A stretch of 9,136 bases of DNA from a bacterium (GCA_027624675.1 JAQBTZ010000019.1:1-9136), one strand, 5' to 3'. Positions 1 through 5,499 are shown, counted from the first letter of the stretch. The notes: generated from the sequence alone by a model not told the origin. Numbers and translations: made by a program.

Positions 1-1
1 G

Positions 2-1681
2 CTTTTAATTTTAGAAATTATTTTAGTAGCTTTCTCTTTGTATCATTTAGCATTTTATAATCGTACGTTACCTGGGTTATATGTAGGTAATATTTCTTTT
101 TCTGGATTAAATAAAGTTGAGGTGGAGGAAAAGTTACAGAGTATTGATAAAGTTTCAAAAACCAAATGGAATTTAGAGGTTGGAGACAATACTTATTTAG
201 TAGAGGCTAGTGATATTGGTTACAAATTTAATTCGGATGCTGTTGAAACAGAGCTATTTTTATTAGGTAGAGAAAAGAATATTTTAACAAGTTTCAAAAT
301 AAAATTTTTATCTTTAGCTGGTGGGTATCATCTTAAACCAGTTTATAATATTGATAGTGAAAAATACGATCAGTTTATTAATAACGTAGTGGAAAATGCT
401 ACTTTTCCCTATGTAAATGCTAAGTACTCTTTAGACGAAAATCAAAAGTTAGTAATTGTACCAGATCAAAATGGTTATACTATTTCTAAAGACTTAGTTG
501 ATAGTGCAATTGAAAGTAAATATTATAATTTTAATTCTAACTCAAAAGTTACAGTAGATATAGAAGTTGTAAACTCCGAAGTTTCTGCTACTTTACTTGC
601 ACTAAATTTTGACCAAGTTTCAGAATTTATTAATAGAGATTTTAAAATGTCTTACCAGGATAGATTGTGGGTCGCAACTAAGAAAGAAAAACTTGAGATA
701 TTTATTTTTTCAGATGTTGCAAGGGTTGATCTTGACCAAGTATTGATAAAGGAGATTTTAGATTTTGTTAACAATCCTAAAAAGGTTGAGGTATTTAAGG
801 TAGAAGACGGTAAAGTTACTGAGTTTGTACCTGCAAGTGATGGAGTAGAGGTTGATCAAATTTTATTTGCAAAATTACTTGAAGAGGCAGTGATTAATCC
901 TGAAATTACAACAATTAACATCCCTGTTAAAACCTCTGAAGTTGAAAAGGGCAATAATGATTATGGAGTAGAGGAGCTGGTAGGAAGTGGAGAGACAACA
1001 TATTTTCATTCTGCTATAAATCGAGTTTTTAATGTTCATTTAGCAGCAACCAGGGTTAATGGTATTTTGGTTGCCCCGGGTGAAATATTTTCTTTTGTAG
1101 ATACAGTAGGAGAGGTTTCTGCAGCATCTGGATACAAGGAGGGGTATATTATTTACAATAATCGTACAATTTTGGGTGATGGAGGGGGGCTTTGTCAGGT
1201 AAGTACTACCCTTTTTAGGGCGATTTTAGATGCGGGGTTACCAATAGTTAGTAGGTCTGGACATGCATACAGAGTTTCCTATTACGAACAAAATTCTGAT
1301 CCAGGGTTTGATGCAACAGTGTATGTTCCAAGTGTTGATTTAAAATTTAAAAATGATACAGGGCATTACTTGTTAATAGTGTCTGAGTCTAAACCAGATG
1401 AATTTTATTTAAAATATAACATTTATGGAAAAAGTGATGGACGTAAAGTTACAATAACAAAACCAGTTATAACCTCAGTTACGCCACCACCAGATGAGGT
1501 GCGTCAGGATGATTCAACTTTGCCAAAGGGTACAGTCAAACAGATTGAATGGGCAACATGGGGTGCTAATGTAGAATTTTCAAGAACTGTTGAAAGGGAT
1601 GGTAAAATAATTTACAAAGAACTATTTAAGACTAATTATACCCCTTGGGCAAACGCATACTTGGTTGGAACTAAAGAATAA
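2..1681 (+). CDS. VanW-domain envelope protein, 5' end outside the window
   Basis: The reading frame is open to the left edge. The codons at 2-37, ahead of the first TTG, encode LLILEIILVAFS, the start of a membrane anchor, so the true start lies upstream and TTG at 38 is not it. After the anchor comes PGLYVGNISFSGLNKVEVEEKL, typical of the peptidoglycan-binding-like domain that precedes VanW domains. A VanW domain follows at about 1000-1400, with AATRVNGILVAPGEIFSF, GGGLCQVSTTLF and FDATVYVPSVDL. The C-terminal tail (LPKGTVKQIEWATWG, then YTPWANAYLVGT) is the usual G5-like end of such proteins. VanW proteins are cell-envelope proteins named after a vancomycin-resistance cluster; their biochemical role is not settled, and resistance should not be inferred here. 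The family call is confident; the function is open. Confidence 0.9.
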   Translation, partial: LLILEIILVAFSLYHLAFYNRTLPGLYVGNISFSGLNKVEVEEKLQSIDKVSKTKWNLEVGDNTYLVEASDIGYKFNSDAVETELFLLGREKNILTSFKIKFLSLAGGYHLKPVYNIDSEKYDQFINNVVENATFPYVNAKYSLDENQKLVIVPDQNGYTISKDLVDSAIESKYYNFNSNSKVTVDIEVVNSEVSATLLALNFDQVSEFINRDFKMSYQDRLWVATKKEKLEIFIFSDVARVDLDQVLIKEILDFVNNPKKVEVFKVEDGKVTEFVPASDGVEVDQILFAKLLEEAVINPEITTINIPVKTSEVEKGNNDYGVEELVGSGETTYFHSAINRVFNVHLAATRVNGILVAPGEIFSFVDTVGEVSAASGYKEGYIIYNNRTILGDGGGLCQVSTTLFRAILDAGLPIVSRSGHAYRVSYYEQNSDPGFDATVYVPSVDLKFKNDTGHYLLIVSESKPDEFYLKYNIYGKSDGRKVTITKPVITSVTPPPDEVRQDDSTLPKGTVKQIEWATWGANVEFSRTVERDGKIIYKELFKTNYTPWANAYLVGTKE

Positions 1682-1705
1682 TAGTGCTTGTCCCCTACCC
1701 TCGTC

Positions 1706-1726
1706 ATTCCCAGCCTGCCTGGGAAT
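1706..1726. terminator. GC-rich hairpin between convergent genes
   Basis: There is a perfect 8-bp stem, ATTCCCAG (1706-1713) with CTGGGAAT (1719-1726), around the loop CCTGC. It sits in the 56-base gap between two convergent stop codons, so it may end transcription in both directions. No long T-run follows on the + strand. The flanking cgtc...ctag and the ATTCCC/GGGAAT core resemble small dispersed palindromic repeats found in many bacteria, so it could also be one copy of an interspersed repeat. Confidence 0.5.
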
Positions 1727-1737
1727 CTAGATCTTTA

Positions 1738-2133
1738 TTAATAAATATAGTTAATAATAATTAAGGTAGATTTGTCACTGTTGTCTAGTACACTAATTTC
1801 TAATCTTTCATTTCCTTTAGTATAAATAAATTGATTTGTGGTTGGCATCCATCCTTCTTTCACAAGTTCAGTTTTATACCATTGATTTATTGAGGTAGAA
1901 TTAGCGGTAGATTGGAAAGTAAAGTTATTGCTTTTATCAGATTCAGTTTGGCTTAATATTTTAGAATTTGGAAAAACTGGAAAAGGTGGACTTATATTTT
2001 CTAGTCCCATAACTTGTCCATTTGTCTCATTTTTATCAATTGAGTAGGATTGAAAAACGGTAATAGATAATACACTAAATATTATAAGTGCTATAAAGAC
2101 TGGTAAAGCTTTAAAGCTGTTTCCTCTAGTCAC
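1738..2133 (-). CDS. Small membrane-anchored extracytoplasmic hypothetical protein
   Basis: I do not recognise a named family. With a GTG start at 2133 the product is about 131 residues: a short basic N-terminus (TRGNSFK), one hydrophobic segment (ALPVFIALIIFSVLSITVF), then an outside domain containing FPVFPNSKILSQTES, INQWYKTELVKEGWMP and a short beta-rich end (ERLEISVLD, TLIIINYIY). The pattern of a W-Y-x3-L-x3-GW helix followed by strands recurs in small surface proteins of related bacteria. An ATG at 2190 would give 150 residues, but it lies 14 bases from the tRNA gene and its extension overlaps both divergent promoters. The GTG sits 6 bases behind a TATATT -10 box, so I prefer it. It is convergent with the VanW gene. 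Confidence 0.65.
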   Translation of the reverse strand: MTRGNSFKALPVFIALIIFSVLSITVFQSYSIDKNETNGQVMGLENISPPFPVFPNSKILSQTESDKSNNFTFQSTANSTSINQWYKTELVKEGWMPTTNQFIYTKGNERLEISVLDNSDKSTLIIINYIY

Positions 2134-2139
2134 ATTTTT

Positions 2140-2168
2140 AATATAACACTGTTTTATTAAAAAGTTAA
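2140..2168 (-). promoter_or_regulatory. Promoter of the small membrane-protein gene
   Basis: On the minus strand, TTAACT (2168-2163), a 17-base spacer and TATATT (2145-2140) form a plausible sigma70-type promoter. The GTG start is 6 bases downstream of the -10 box, so the transcript would be leaderless. It overlaps the divergent tRNA promoter. Confidence 0.45.
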
Positions 2169-2185
2169 TAGTAATAGTGTACAAT
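2157..2185 (+). promoter_or_regulatory. Promoter of the tRNA-Glu gene
   Basis: TTAAAA (2157-2162), a 17-base spacer and TACAAT (2180-2185) place a transcription start near 2192, about 12 bases before the tRNA 5' end. The match is moderate. The -35 region overlaps that of the divergent minus-strand gene. Confidence 0.45.
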
Positions 2186-2203
2186 ATCATTTATTGTAAT
2201 CTA

Positions 2204-2278
2204 GCCGCCATCGTCTAGTGGTTAGGACGCAGGATTCTCATTCCTGTAACACGGGTTCGACTCCCGTTAGCGGTACCA
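2204..2278 (+). tRNA. tRNA-Glu (anticodon CUC)
   Basis: A full cloverleaf can be drawn: acceptor strand 2204-2210, D-arm with GTCTAGTGGTTAGGAC, anticodon stem CAGGA/TCCTG around loop TTCTCAT, variable TAACA, T-stem ACGGG/CCCGT around TTCGACT, and an encoded ACCA end. The loop gives anticodon CUC, which reads the Glu codon GAG. The D-arm and variable loop match those of bacterial tRNA-Glu. The acceptor stem has two weak spots: a G1-U72 wobble (2204/2274) and a C6-A67 mismatch (2209/2269). The encoded CCA also forms the start of a 9-bp hairpin with the sequence behind it. Translating through the tRNA yields a spurious peptide containing GSTPVSGT, which is not a gene. Confidence 0.93.
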
Positions 2279-2394
2279 TGAACCACGTTGGGTTCATGGC
2301 AGGCCAAATATCCAGCGTGGTATATGGCTTACGCCAGAAAGACTTGAAGCCTTTACGAGGTACATGCAGTAATACCCCTTTTGTGGTTTACTGC
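2276..2394 (+). other. Hairpin-rich spacer between tRNA-Glu and the GIY-YIG gene
   Basis: Three hairpins can be drawn. H1 pairs CCATGAACC (2276-2284) with GGTTCATGG (2291-2299), a perfect 9 bp that includes the CCA of the tRNA. H2 pairs GCCAAATATCCA (2303-2314) with TGGTATATGGC (2318-2328), with one mismatch and one bulge. H3 pairs GCAGTAATACC (2366-2376) with GGTTTACTGC (2385-2394), with one bulged T, and ends 10 bases before the GIY-YIG ATG. No T-run follows any of them, so none is an obvious intrinsic terminator and the tRNA and GIY-YIG gene may share a transcript. It matches no RNA family I know (not 4.5S, tmRNA, 6S or a common riboswitch). Confidence 0.45.
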
Positions 2395-2404
2395 CAAATC
2401 TAAC

Positions 2405-2674
2405 ATGAAGTTTTACTATACTTATTGCTTAGTTTCTTTAAAAGATAGAAGGTTTTATATTGGTTACACAAACGATATTGTTAGAAGGATTAAAGAACAC
2501 CAACAAGGGAAAAATATTTCTACTTCAAAGAGATTGCCAATTAAGTTGATATATTATGAAGCACATTTATCTATAGATGATGCTAAAAGACGAGAAAGAT
2601 ATTTTAAAACAACTAAAGGTAAAATTACTCTTAGGTTAATGTTAAAGGAGTTTCTAATCTCATTTGAAAAATAG
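2405..2674 (+). CDS. Small GIY-YIG endonuclease-domain protein (UPF0213-like)
   Basis: The product is 89 residues, the usual size for stand-alone GIY-YIG proteins. The first motif is the variant YYTYCL and the second is FYIGYT. They are followed by NDIVRRIKEH, which carries the conserved catalytic-type Arg (R27 or R28), and by KLIYYEAH with the metal-binding-type Glu (E52). RRERYFKTTKGK is typical of the C-terminus of this subfamily. An upstream ATG at 2381 would add eight residues inside hairpin H3; the ATG at 2405 starts exactly at the domain, so I chose it. No Shine-Dalgarno is visible. GIY-YIG domains cut DNA in repair, restriction and homing enzymes, but the role of these small proteins is not established. 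Its place behind a tRNA gene is noteworthy. Confidence 0.87.
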   Translation: MKFYYTYCLVSLKDRRFYIGYTNDIVRRIKEHQQGKNISTSKRLPIKLIYYEAHLSIDDAKRRERYFKTTKGKITLRLMLKEFLISFEK

Positions 2675-2691
2675 AGTATTTGTTTTAATAT
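2664..2691 (+). promoter_or_regulatory. Promoter for the deaminase/glycosylase pair
   Basis: TTGAAA (2664-2669), a 16-base spacer and TAATAT (2686-2691) lie over the end of the GIY-YIG gene. The next ATG (2698) is 6 bases past the -10 box, which would make the mRNA leaderless. No Shine-Dalgarno precedes that ATG. Confidence 0.45.
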
Positions 2692-2697
2692 AAATTT

Positions 2698-3114
2698 ATG
2701 ACAGAAAAAACATTAAACAATAAAATTCAATATGAATTAACCGAAGCAGAATGTAAAAATCTTTTAAAACTTGCAAAAGAGGCAATGTCTAAAACATATC
2801 CAATTGCAAATCAAGGTTATGCAGTTGCTTTACTAACAAAGTCTGGAAATACTTACACAGGAGTTTAATATGGTTCTGACACACAAACACTAACAATGCA
2901 CTCTGAGACTACGGCACTTGCACATGCTGCAATTCATGGCGAAAAAGATATTGTTGCAATTACTGGTCCAAATTGTCACATTTGCAAACAACTTATTTAT
3001 GAAAGTAGTTTAAGGTCAGGTATTGATGTTGTAATTATTATTGAAGAAGATAATCAGATAAAACAAATTCCAATTTCAGAATTAATGCCTTATCCATGGC
3101 CAGAAAAGATATAG
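2698..3114 (+). pseudogene. Cytidine-deaminase-like gene interrupted by an in-frame TAA
   Basis: Read through a single TAA at 2866-2868, the frame gives about 138 residues, the size of a small cytidine deaminase. The N-terminal half (ELTEAECKNLLKLAKEAM, then GYAVALLTKSGNTYTGV) is the usual substrate-side fold. The half after the stop holds the zinc site: MHSETTAL supplies His68 and Glu70, and GPNCHICKQL supplies Cys93 and Cys96. This family deaminates cytidine or related bases in pyrimidine salvage. No frameshift is needed, both halves look intact, and the stop falls just after TGV in the core. Options are a recent nonsense mutation, a sequencing error or readthrough. The ATG at 2896 could start a 72-residue remnant with all zinc ligands but no N-terminal half. 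The glycosylase ATG follows one base after the final TAG. Confidence 0.75.
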
Positions 3115-3115
3115 A

Positions 3116-4096
3116 ATGAAAAAACTAGTTAAGTTAATTTTACAGAACAGCATAGATGTAAATCCTTTAACCCCATTTTTGTTTGATCCCACTTTTCATA
3201 AACCTGATCATTTTACAACCGGAGATAACTATTGGGAAAAGGGAATAAAATGGCAATCGTGGAACTGGCAAAACACTCCTGTTGGGATTAAATTTATAGA
3301 TAGTGGAACTGTTAAAAATCCTGTAGTTAAGATTGAAATATATGCAAAAAATAAATTGTCAGATGAATTTGTTGAATCATTAATTGCAGAAATAAAATAT
3401 CTTTATAATTTTGAGTTAGATTTAACAGATTTTTATAATACGTTTAAAAATGACGATTTTTTAAAACAAATTATTCAAAAGTGGAAAGGGATGAGACCAG
3501 GACACCCTAGTTGTTTGTATGAATATTTAATTGTTGGTATGGTTTTGCAAAATGCTTCGGTTCGAAGATCTGTTCAGATGTTTAAAGTTTTGCTTGAAAA
3601 TTATGGCACTAATGTTGAATTTGATGGAAAGAATTTATGGTCTTTTTGGACAGTTGGAGATTTAAGTAACGTAAGTGAACAAGATTTACGGGATCTAAAG
3701 GTTGGTTACAGAGCAAAATCGATAAAGAAACTTGATGAATATTTTTCAAAAGGTTTAATAAACGAAACAGAGCTTAGGAAAAAAGATAGAGAAACTCAAC
3801 AACAAGAATTATTAAAAATTTATGGAGTAGGACCAGCTACGGTTTGGTACTTGTTATTTGACGTTTTTCATCACTGGGATTTTTTTAATCATATCTCACC
3901 TTGGGAGCAAAAAATTTATTCAAAATTATTTTTTGATACAGATACAACTGCCCCTGTTTCAGTTGAAAAGTTATTCAAATACATTGAAAGATTTAGGAAA
4001 TACAAGCACTTAGCTATACATTATATTTGGGAAGATTTATGGTGGAAAAGGGTAAATAAAAATATTGAATGGTTAGAAAAAGAGATTAGACTCTAA
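3116..4096 (+). CDS. HhH-GPD superfamily DNA glycosylase-like protein
   Basis: The product has 326 residues. The N-terminal part (about 1-115) is AlkA/OGG-like in position but weakly conserved. The helical core begins near PSCLYEYLIVGMVLQNAS (131-148). A helix-hairpin-helix lies at 232-248 with LLKIYGVGPATVWYLLF, the DNA-backbone-gripping motif of base-excision glycosylases. HISPWEQKIYSKLFF (259-273) occupies the region where AlkA, OGG1 and EndoIII carry their catalytic Asp, 22-24 residues after the first Gly of the hairpin (G237). Here positions 259-261 are His, Ile and Ser; the closest Asp is D255. The damaged base it may recognise cannot be read from sequence. It starts one base after the deaminase-like stop (TAGAATG), so the two are probably translationally coupled. 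Confidence 0.8.
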   Translation: MKKLVKLILQNSIDVNPLTPFLFDPTFHKPDHFTTGDNYWEKGIKWQSWNWQNTPVGIKFIDSGTVKNPVVKIEIYAKNKLSDEFVESLIAEIKYLYNFELDLTDFYNTFKNDDFLKQIIQKWKGMRPGHPSCLYEYLIVGMVLQNASVRRSVQMFKVLLENYGTNVEFDGKNLWSFWTVGDLSNVSEQDLRDLKVGYRAKSIKKLDEYFSKGLINETELRKKDRETQQQELLKIYGVGPATVWYLLFDVFHHWDFFNHISPWEQKIYSKLFFDTDTTAPVSVEKLFKYIERFRKYKHLAIHYIWEDLWWKRVNKNIEWLEKEIRL

Positions 4097-4105
4097 AATA
4101 ACCTT

Positions 4106-4119
4106 CACTTAAAAAAGTG
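4106..4119. terminator. Small AT-rich hairpin after the glycosylase gene
   Basis: CACTT (4106-4110) pairs with AAGTG (4115-4119) around AAAA, ten bases after the glycosylase stop. It is short, with no T-run on the + strand. On the minus strand its own loop gives a run of T. A weak candidate on its own. Confidence 0.3.
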
Positions 4120-4133
4120 TTGCAAGAGAACAA

Positions 4134-4156
4134 GGTCAAACCCCGCAGGTTTGACC
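4134..4156. terminator. Perfect 9-bp hairpin between convergent genes
   Basis: GGTCAAACC (4134-4142) pairs with GGTTTGACC (4148-4156) around CCGCA. It lies between the glycosylase stop (4096) and the stop of the full-length frame of the Erm-like gene (4166), so it is well placed as a two-way terminator. Its position supports the idea that the Erm-like gene really ends at 4166 rather than at 4348. It may also belong to a dispersed repeat family. Confidence 0.5.
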
Positions 4157-4165
4157 AGTAATTGT

Positions 4166-4360
4166 TTAAAACTTTCTCCAATTTTTATCAACTCTTGTCC
4201 GATTAATTTTTTTTAACTTGTTCTGTTGGGTTTTTATTTTCTGAAATGATCCTTCTACTAATTGTTTATTATTAGATTCTGTTAAAAATTTGTTAAACAG
4301 GTTAAGCCAGATTTCAAAGTCAAGCTGTGAAGGTTTCAAATTACCAGCTATTGTAGATAT
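4166..4360 (-). other. Out-of-frame C-terminal coding segment of the Erm-like gene
   Basis: Directly after the tetranucleotide tract, the minus strand holds 64 stop-free codons and then TAA (4168-4166), in a frame different from the one that now enters the tract. The peptide begins ISTIAGNLKPSQLDFEIW, continues LNLFNKFLTESNN and ends KLKKINRTRVDKNWRKF. The QLDFEIWLNLF helix and the basic RTR-x-D-x-NW tail are what Erm proteins carry after their conserved FTxxQ motif. The segment therefore looks like the missing C-terminus rather than non-coding DNA. It is translated in frame if the tract is one unit longer or two units shorter. Confidence 0.8.
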
Positions 4361-5067
4361 GTTTGTTTGTTTGTTTGTTTGTTTGTTTGTTTGTTTGTTT
4401 GTTTGTTTGTGAAGATTTTTGATAAACCTTGCGCTACATTTGGTTTTGGTTGGTTGAAAGCATAGACTATAAAATCTTCATATAGATTTTTGTTTTCATT
4501 TTTAATTAAAGGTAGTTGTAATTTCTTTATTCTTATTAATACACTATTTACTTGAGGTTTAGGAAAGAAATCGTTTTGTTTAAACTCGTGTATGATTTCA
4601 AATTTAAACCATGGGTTTAATAGAATACTTATTTGTGTATTAATTGAATTGTAAGGTTTTCCCATATACTTTTCGGCAGATTCTTTTTGTACTATTAAGT
4701 AAGTATCATCTGGTGCATTTGAATATTGAGTAAGTTTTTTTATTATGGCAGATGTAATATTGAAAGGAATATTAGCAAAGACTTTGTAAGGAGTTGTTGG
4801 TAACTCGTGATTTAAAAAATCACCGTTAAATAATTTTAGTGAATCCTTGTTCTTAAATTTTTGTAATAGGTTTTTAAATAGTGTATTGTCAATTTCAAAT
4901 GCAATTACACTTTTTGTTTTTTTTAGTAGTATTTCTGTAATTATTCCATCCCCTGCACCAATTTCATATACAGTATCGTTAATTGAAATTGAGGAATTTT
5001 TAATAAGTTGTGTTACTAAACTTTTATTTTTTAAAAAATTTTGTGAGTAAGTTATGCTTTTTGTCAT
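4348..5067 (-). CDS. Erm-like 23S rRNA (adenine-N6) dimethyltransferase, cut short at a tetranucleotide repeat
   Basis: The product as sequenced is 239 residues. The S-adenosylmethionine site is clear: SQNFL (8-12), YEIGAGDGIIT (34-44), FEID (57-60) and NGDFL (81-85). The catalytic NIPFNIT (99-105) follows, then the target-recognition region with FFPKPQVNSVLIRI (167-180) and LYEDFIVYAF (195-204). ANIPFNITSAI, PWF-x-FEI and YEDFIVYAF point to Erm (23S rRNA A2058 type) rather than the housekeeping KsgA. Known Erm enzymes methylate one 23S adenine, with the macrolide-lincosamide-streptogramin resistance phenotype; the substrate here is inferred. After SKIFT the protein runs into four NKQT repeats and ends YLQ, where Erm proteins continue for about 40-60 residues. 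That continuation is in another frame (4166-4360). ATG overlaps the upstream stop as ATGA, so the two genes form an operon. Confidence 0.88.
   Translation of the reverse strand: MTKSITYSQNFLKNKSLVTQLIKNSSISINDTVYEIGAGDGIITEILLKKTKSVIAFEIDNTLFKNLLQKFKNKDSLKLFNGDFLNHELPTTPYKVFANIPFNITSAIIKKLTQYSNAPDDTYLIVQKESAEKYMGKPYNSINTQISILLNPWFKFEIIHEFKQNDFFPKPQVNSVLIRIKKLQLPLIKNENKNLYEDFIVYAFNQPKPNVAQGLSKIFTNKQTNKQTNKQTNKQTYLQ
4360..4410. repeat. TTTG/CAAA tetranucleotide microsatellite inside the Erm-like gene
   Basis: The 51-base tract is 12.75 perfect units of period 4 (13 evenly spaced G on the + strand) with no interruptions. On the coding strand it reads ACAAACAAAC and so on, giving T followed by four NKQT blocks. 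Since 4 is not a multiple of 3, each unit gained or lost changes the frame. 51 bases gives the short form; 55 or 43 bases joins the long C-terminal frame; 47 bases ends after HIYNSW. Perfect tetranucleotide tracts of this length are prone to slipped-strand mispairing and are the usual switch of contingency genes in host-adapted bacteria. Confidence 0.97.
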
Positions 5068-5450
5068 CTGGTATCAATCTTCTTTTTCACACCTCCAAAA
5101 ATCAATCCAATCAACAAAACCCCCCAACCTGTTAGCCAAAATATTATTGGTAGTAAGTGCGTTAAAAATATATTTACAAAATTTATTCGTGTTGCAGAAA
5201 TGCCTTGTCCAACTTGTAAAGCGTTTATAGTTTGTTCTCGTAGCCCATTTATAATATGTTTATCGTATTCAAACCCAAATACTAAAATTAAAAATCCAAA
5301 TGTTACTAATAAATGTGATCTTGTTGGTTTTATAAGTGAAACTAAGGTCATTATCATAAAACCCAAAACGTAGCCCATCAGCTCTTTATTATGAGTAAAT
5401 GTAATGTAGATAGTTTGTATATATGTAGATTCTAAATTCATCGTTTCCAT
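5064..5450 (-). CDS. Small integral membrane protein, operon partner of the Erm-like gene
   Basis: The product has 128 residues. Hydrophobic segments occur near 25-42 (LMGYVLGFMIMTLVSLI), 46-62 (LLVTFGFLILVFGF) and 92-121 (a long stretch with LLPIIFWLTGWGVLLIGLIFGG that may cross once or twice), followed by the basic end KKKIDTR. I recognise no family. A second ATG lies three codons in. Its TGA overlaps the ATG of the methyltransferase, implying translational coupling and perhaps a shared role. It has no ATP-binding or transporter signature, so an efflux role cannot be claimed. No Shine-Dalgarno is visible. A TATAAT at 5494-5489 is a possible -10 box. Confidence 0.75.
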   Translation of the reverse strand: METMNLESTYIQTIYITFTHNKELMGYVLGFMIMTLVSLIKPTRSHLLVTFGFLILVFGFEYDKHIINGLREQTINALQVGQGISATRINFVNIFLTHLLPIIFWLTGWGVLLIGLIFGGVKKKIDTR

Positions 5451-5464
5451 TGTAACTATTTTAG

Positions 5465-5494
5465 TTGTTTTTAGCGATGAAATGGTATATTATA
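5465..5494. promoter_or_regulatory. Overlapping divergent promoters for the T-box/aspS and Erm operons
   Basis: On the + strand, TTGTTT (5465-5470), 17 bases and TATTAT (5488-5493) would start the aspS leader near 5500. On the minus strand, a perfect TATAAT (5494-5489) faces the membrane-protein gene; its best -35 is a weak TTGCTA (5519-5514) at 19 bases. The two -10 boxes overlap, so the promoters may compete. Confidence 0.4.
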
Positions 5495-5499
5495 TTTTT

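Noticed and set aside
2218..2403. Open frame of 61 codons through the tRNA and spacer
   Set aside because: It begins inside the tRNA, and its GSTPVSGT stretch is the translated T-arm. The frame runs over RNA hairpins with no protein-like features.
2279..2404. Downstream attachment-site copy of the tRNA 3' end
   Set aside because: Only GGGTTC is shared with the T-arm. No copy of the CCCGTTAGCGG end occurs downstream and there is no integrase, so an integrated element cannot be claimed.
2698..3114. Alternative genetic code with TAA as sense
   Set aside because: VanW and greA in the same window end in TAA at their expected lengths, and other genes end in TAG or TGA.
4360..4410. Repeat tract as a CRISPR array or tandem protein repeat
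   Set aside because: The period is four bases with no spacers, which is a microsatellite. The NKQT blocks follow from period 4 read in threes.
4847..5050. Open frame on the + strand inside the Erm-like gene
   Set aside because: It is the antisense shadow of the conserved methyltransferase motifs and is phenylalanine/serine-rich, as expected from AT-rich antisense.
4348..5067. Calling the methyltransferase KsgA (16S rRNA)
   Set aside because: SQNFL, FANIPFNITSAI, the PWF-x-FEI and YEDFIVYAF stretches and the RTR-x-D-x-NW tail fit Erm proteins better than KsgA.
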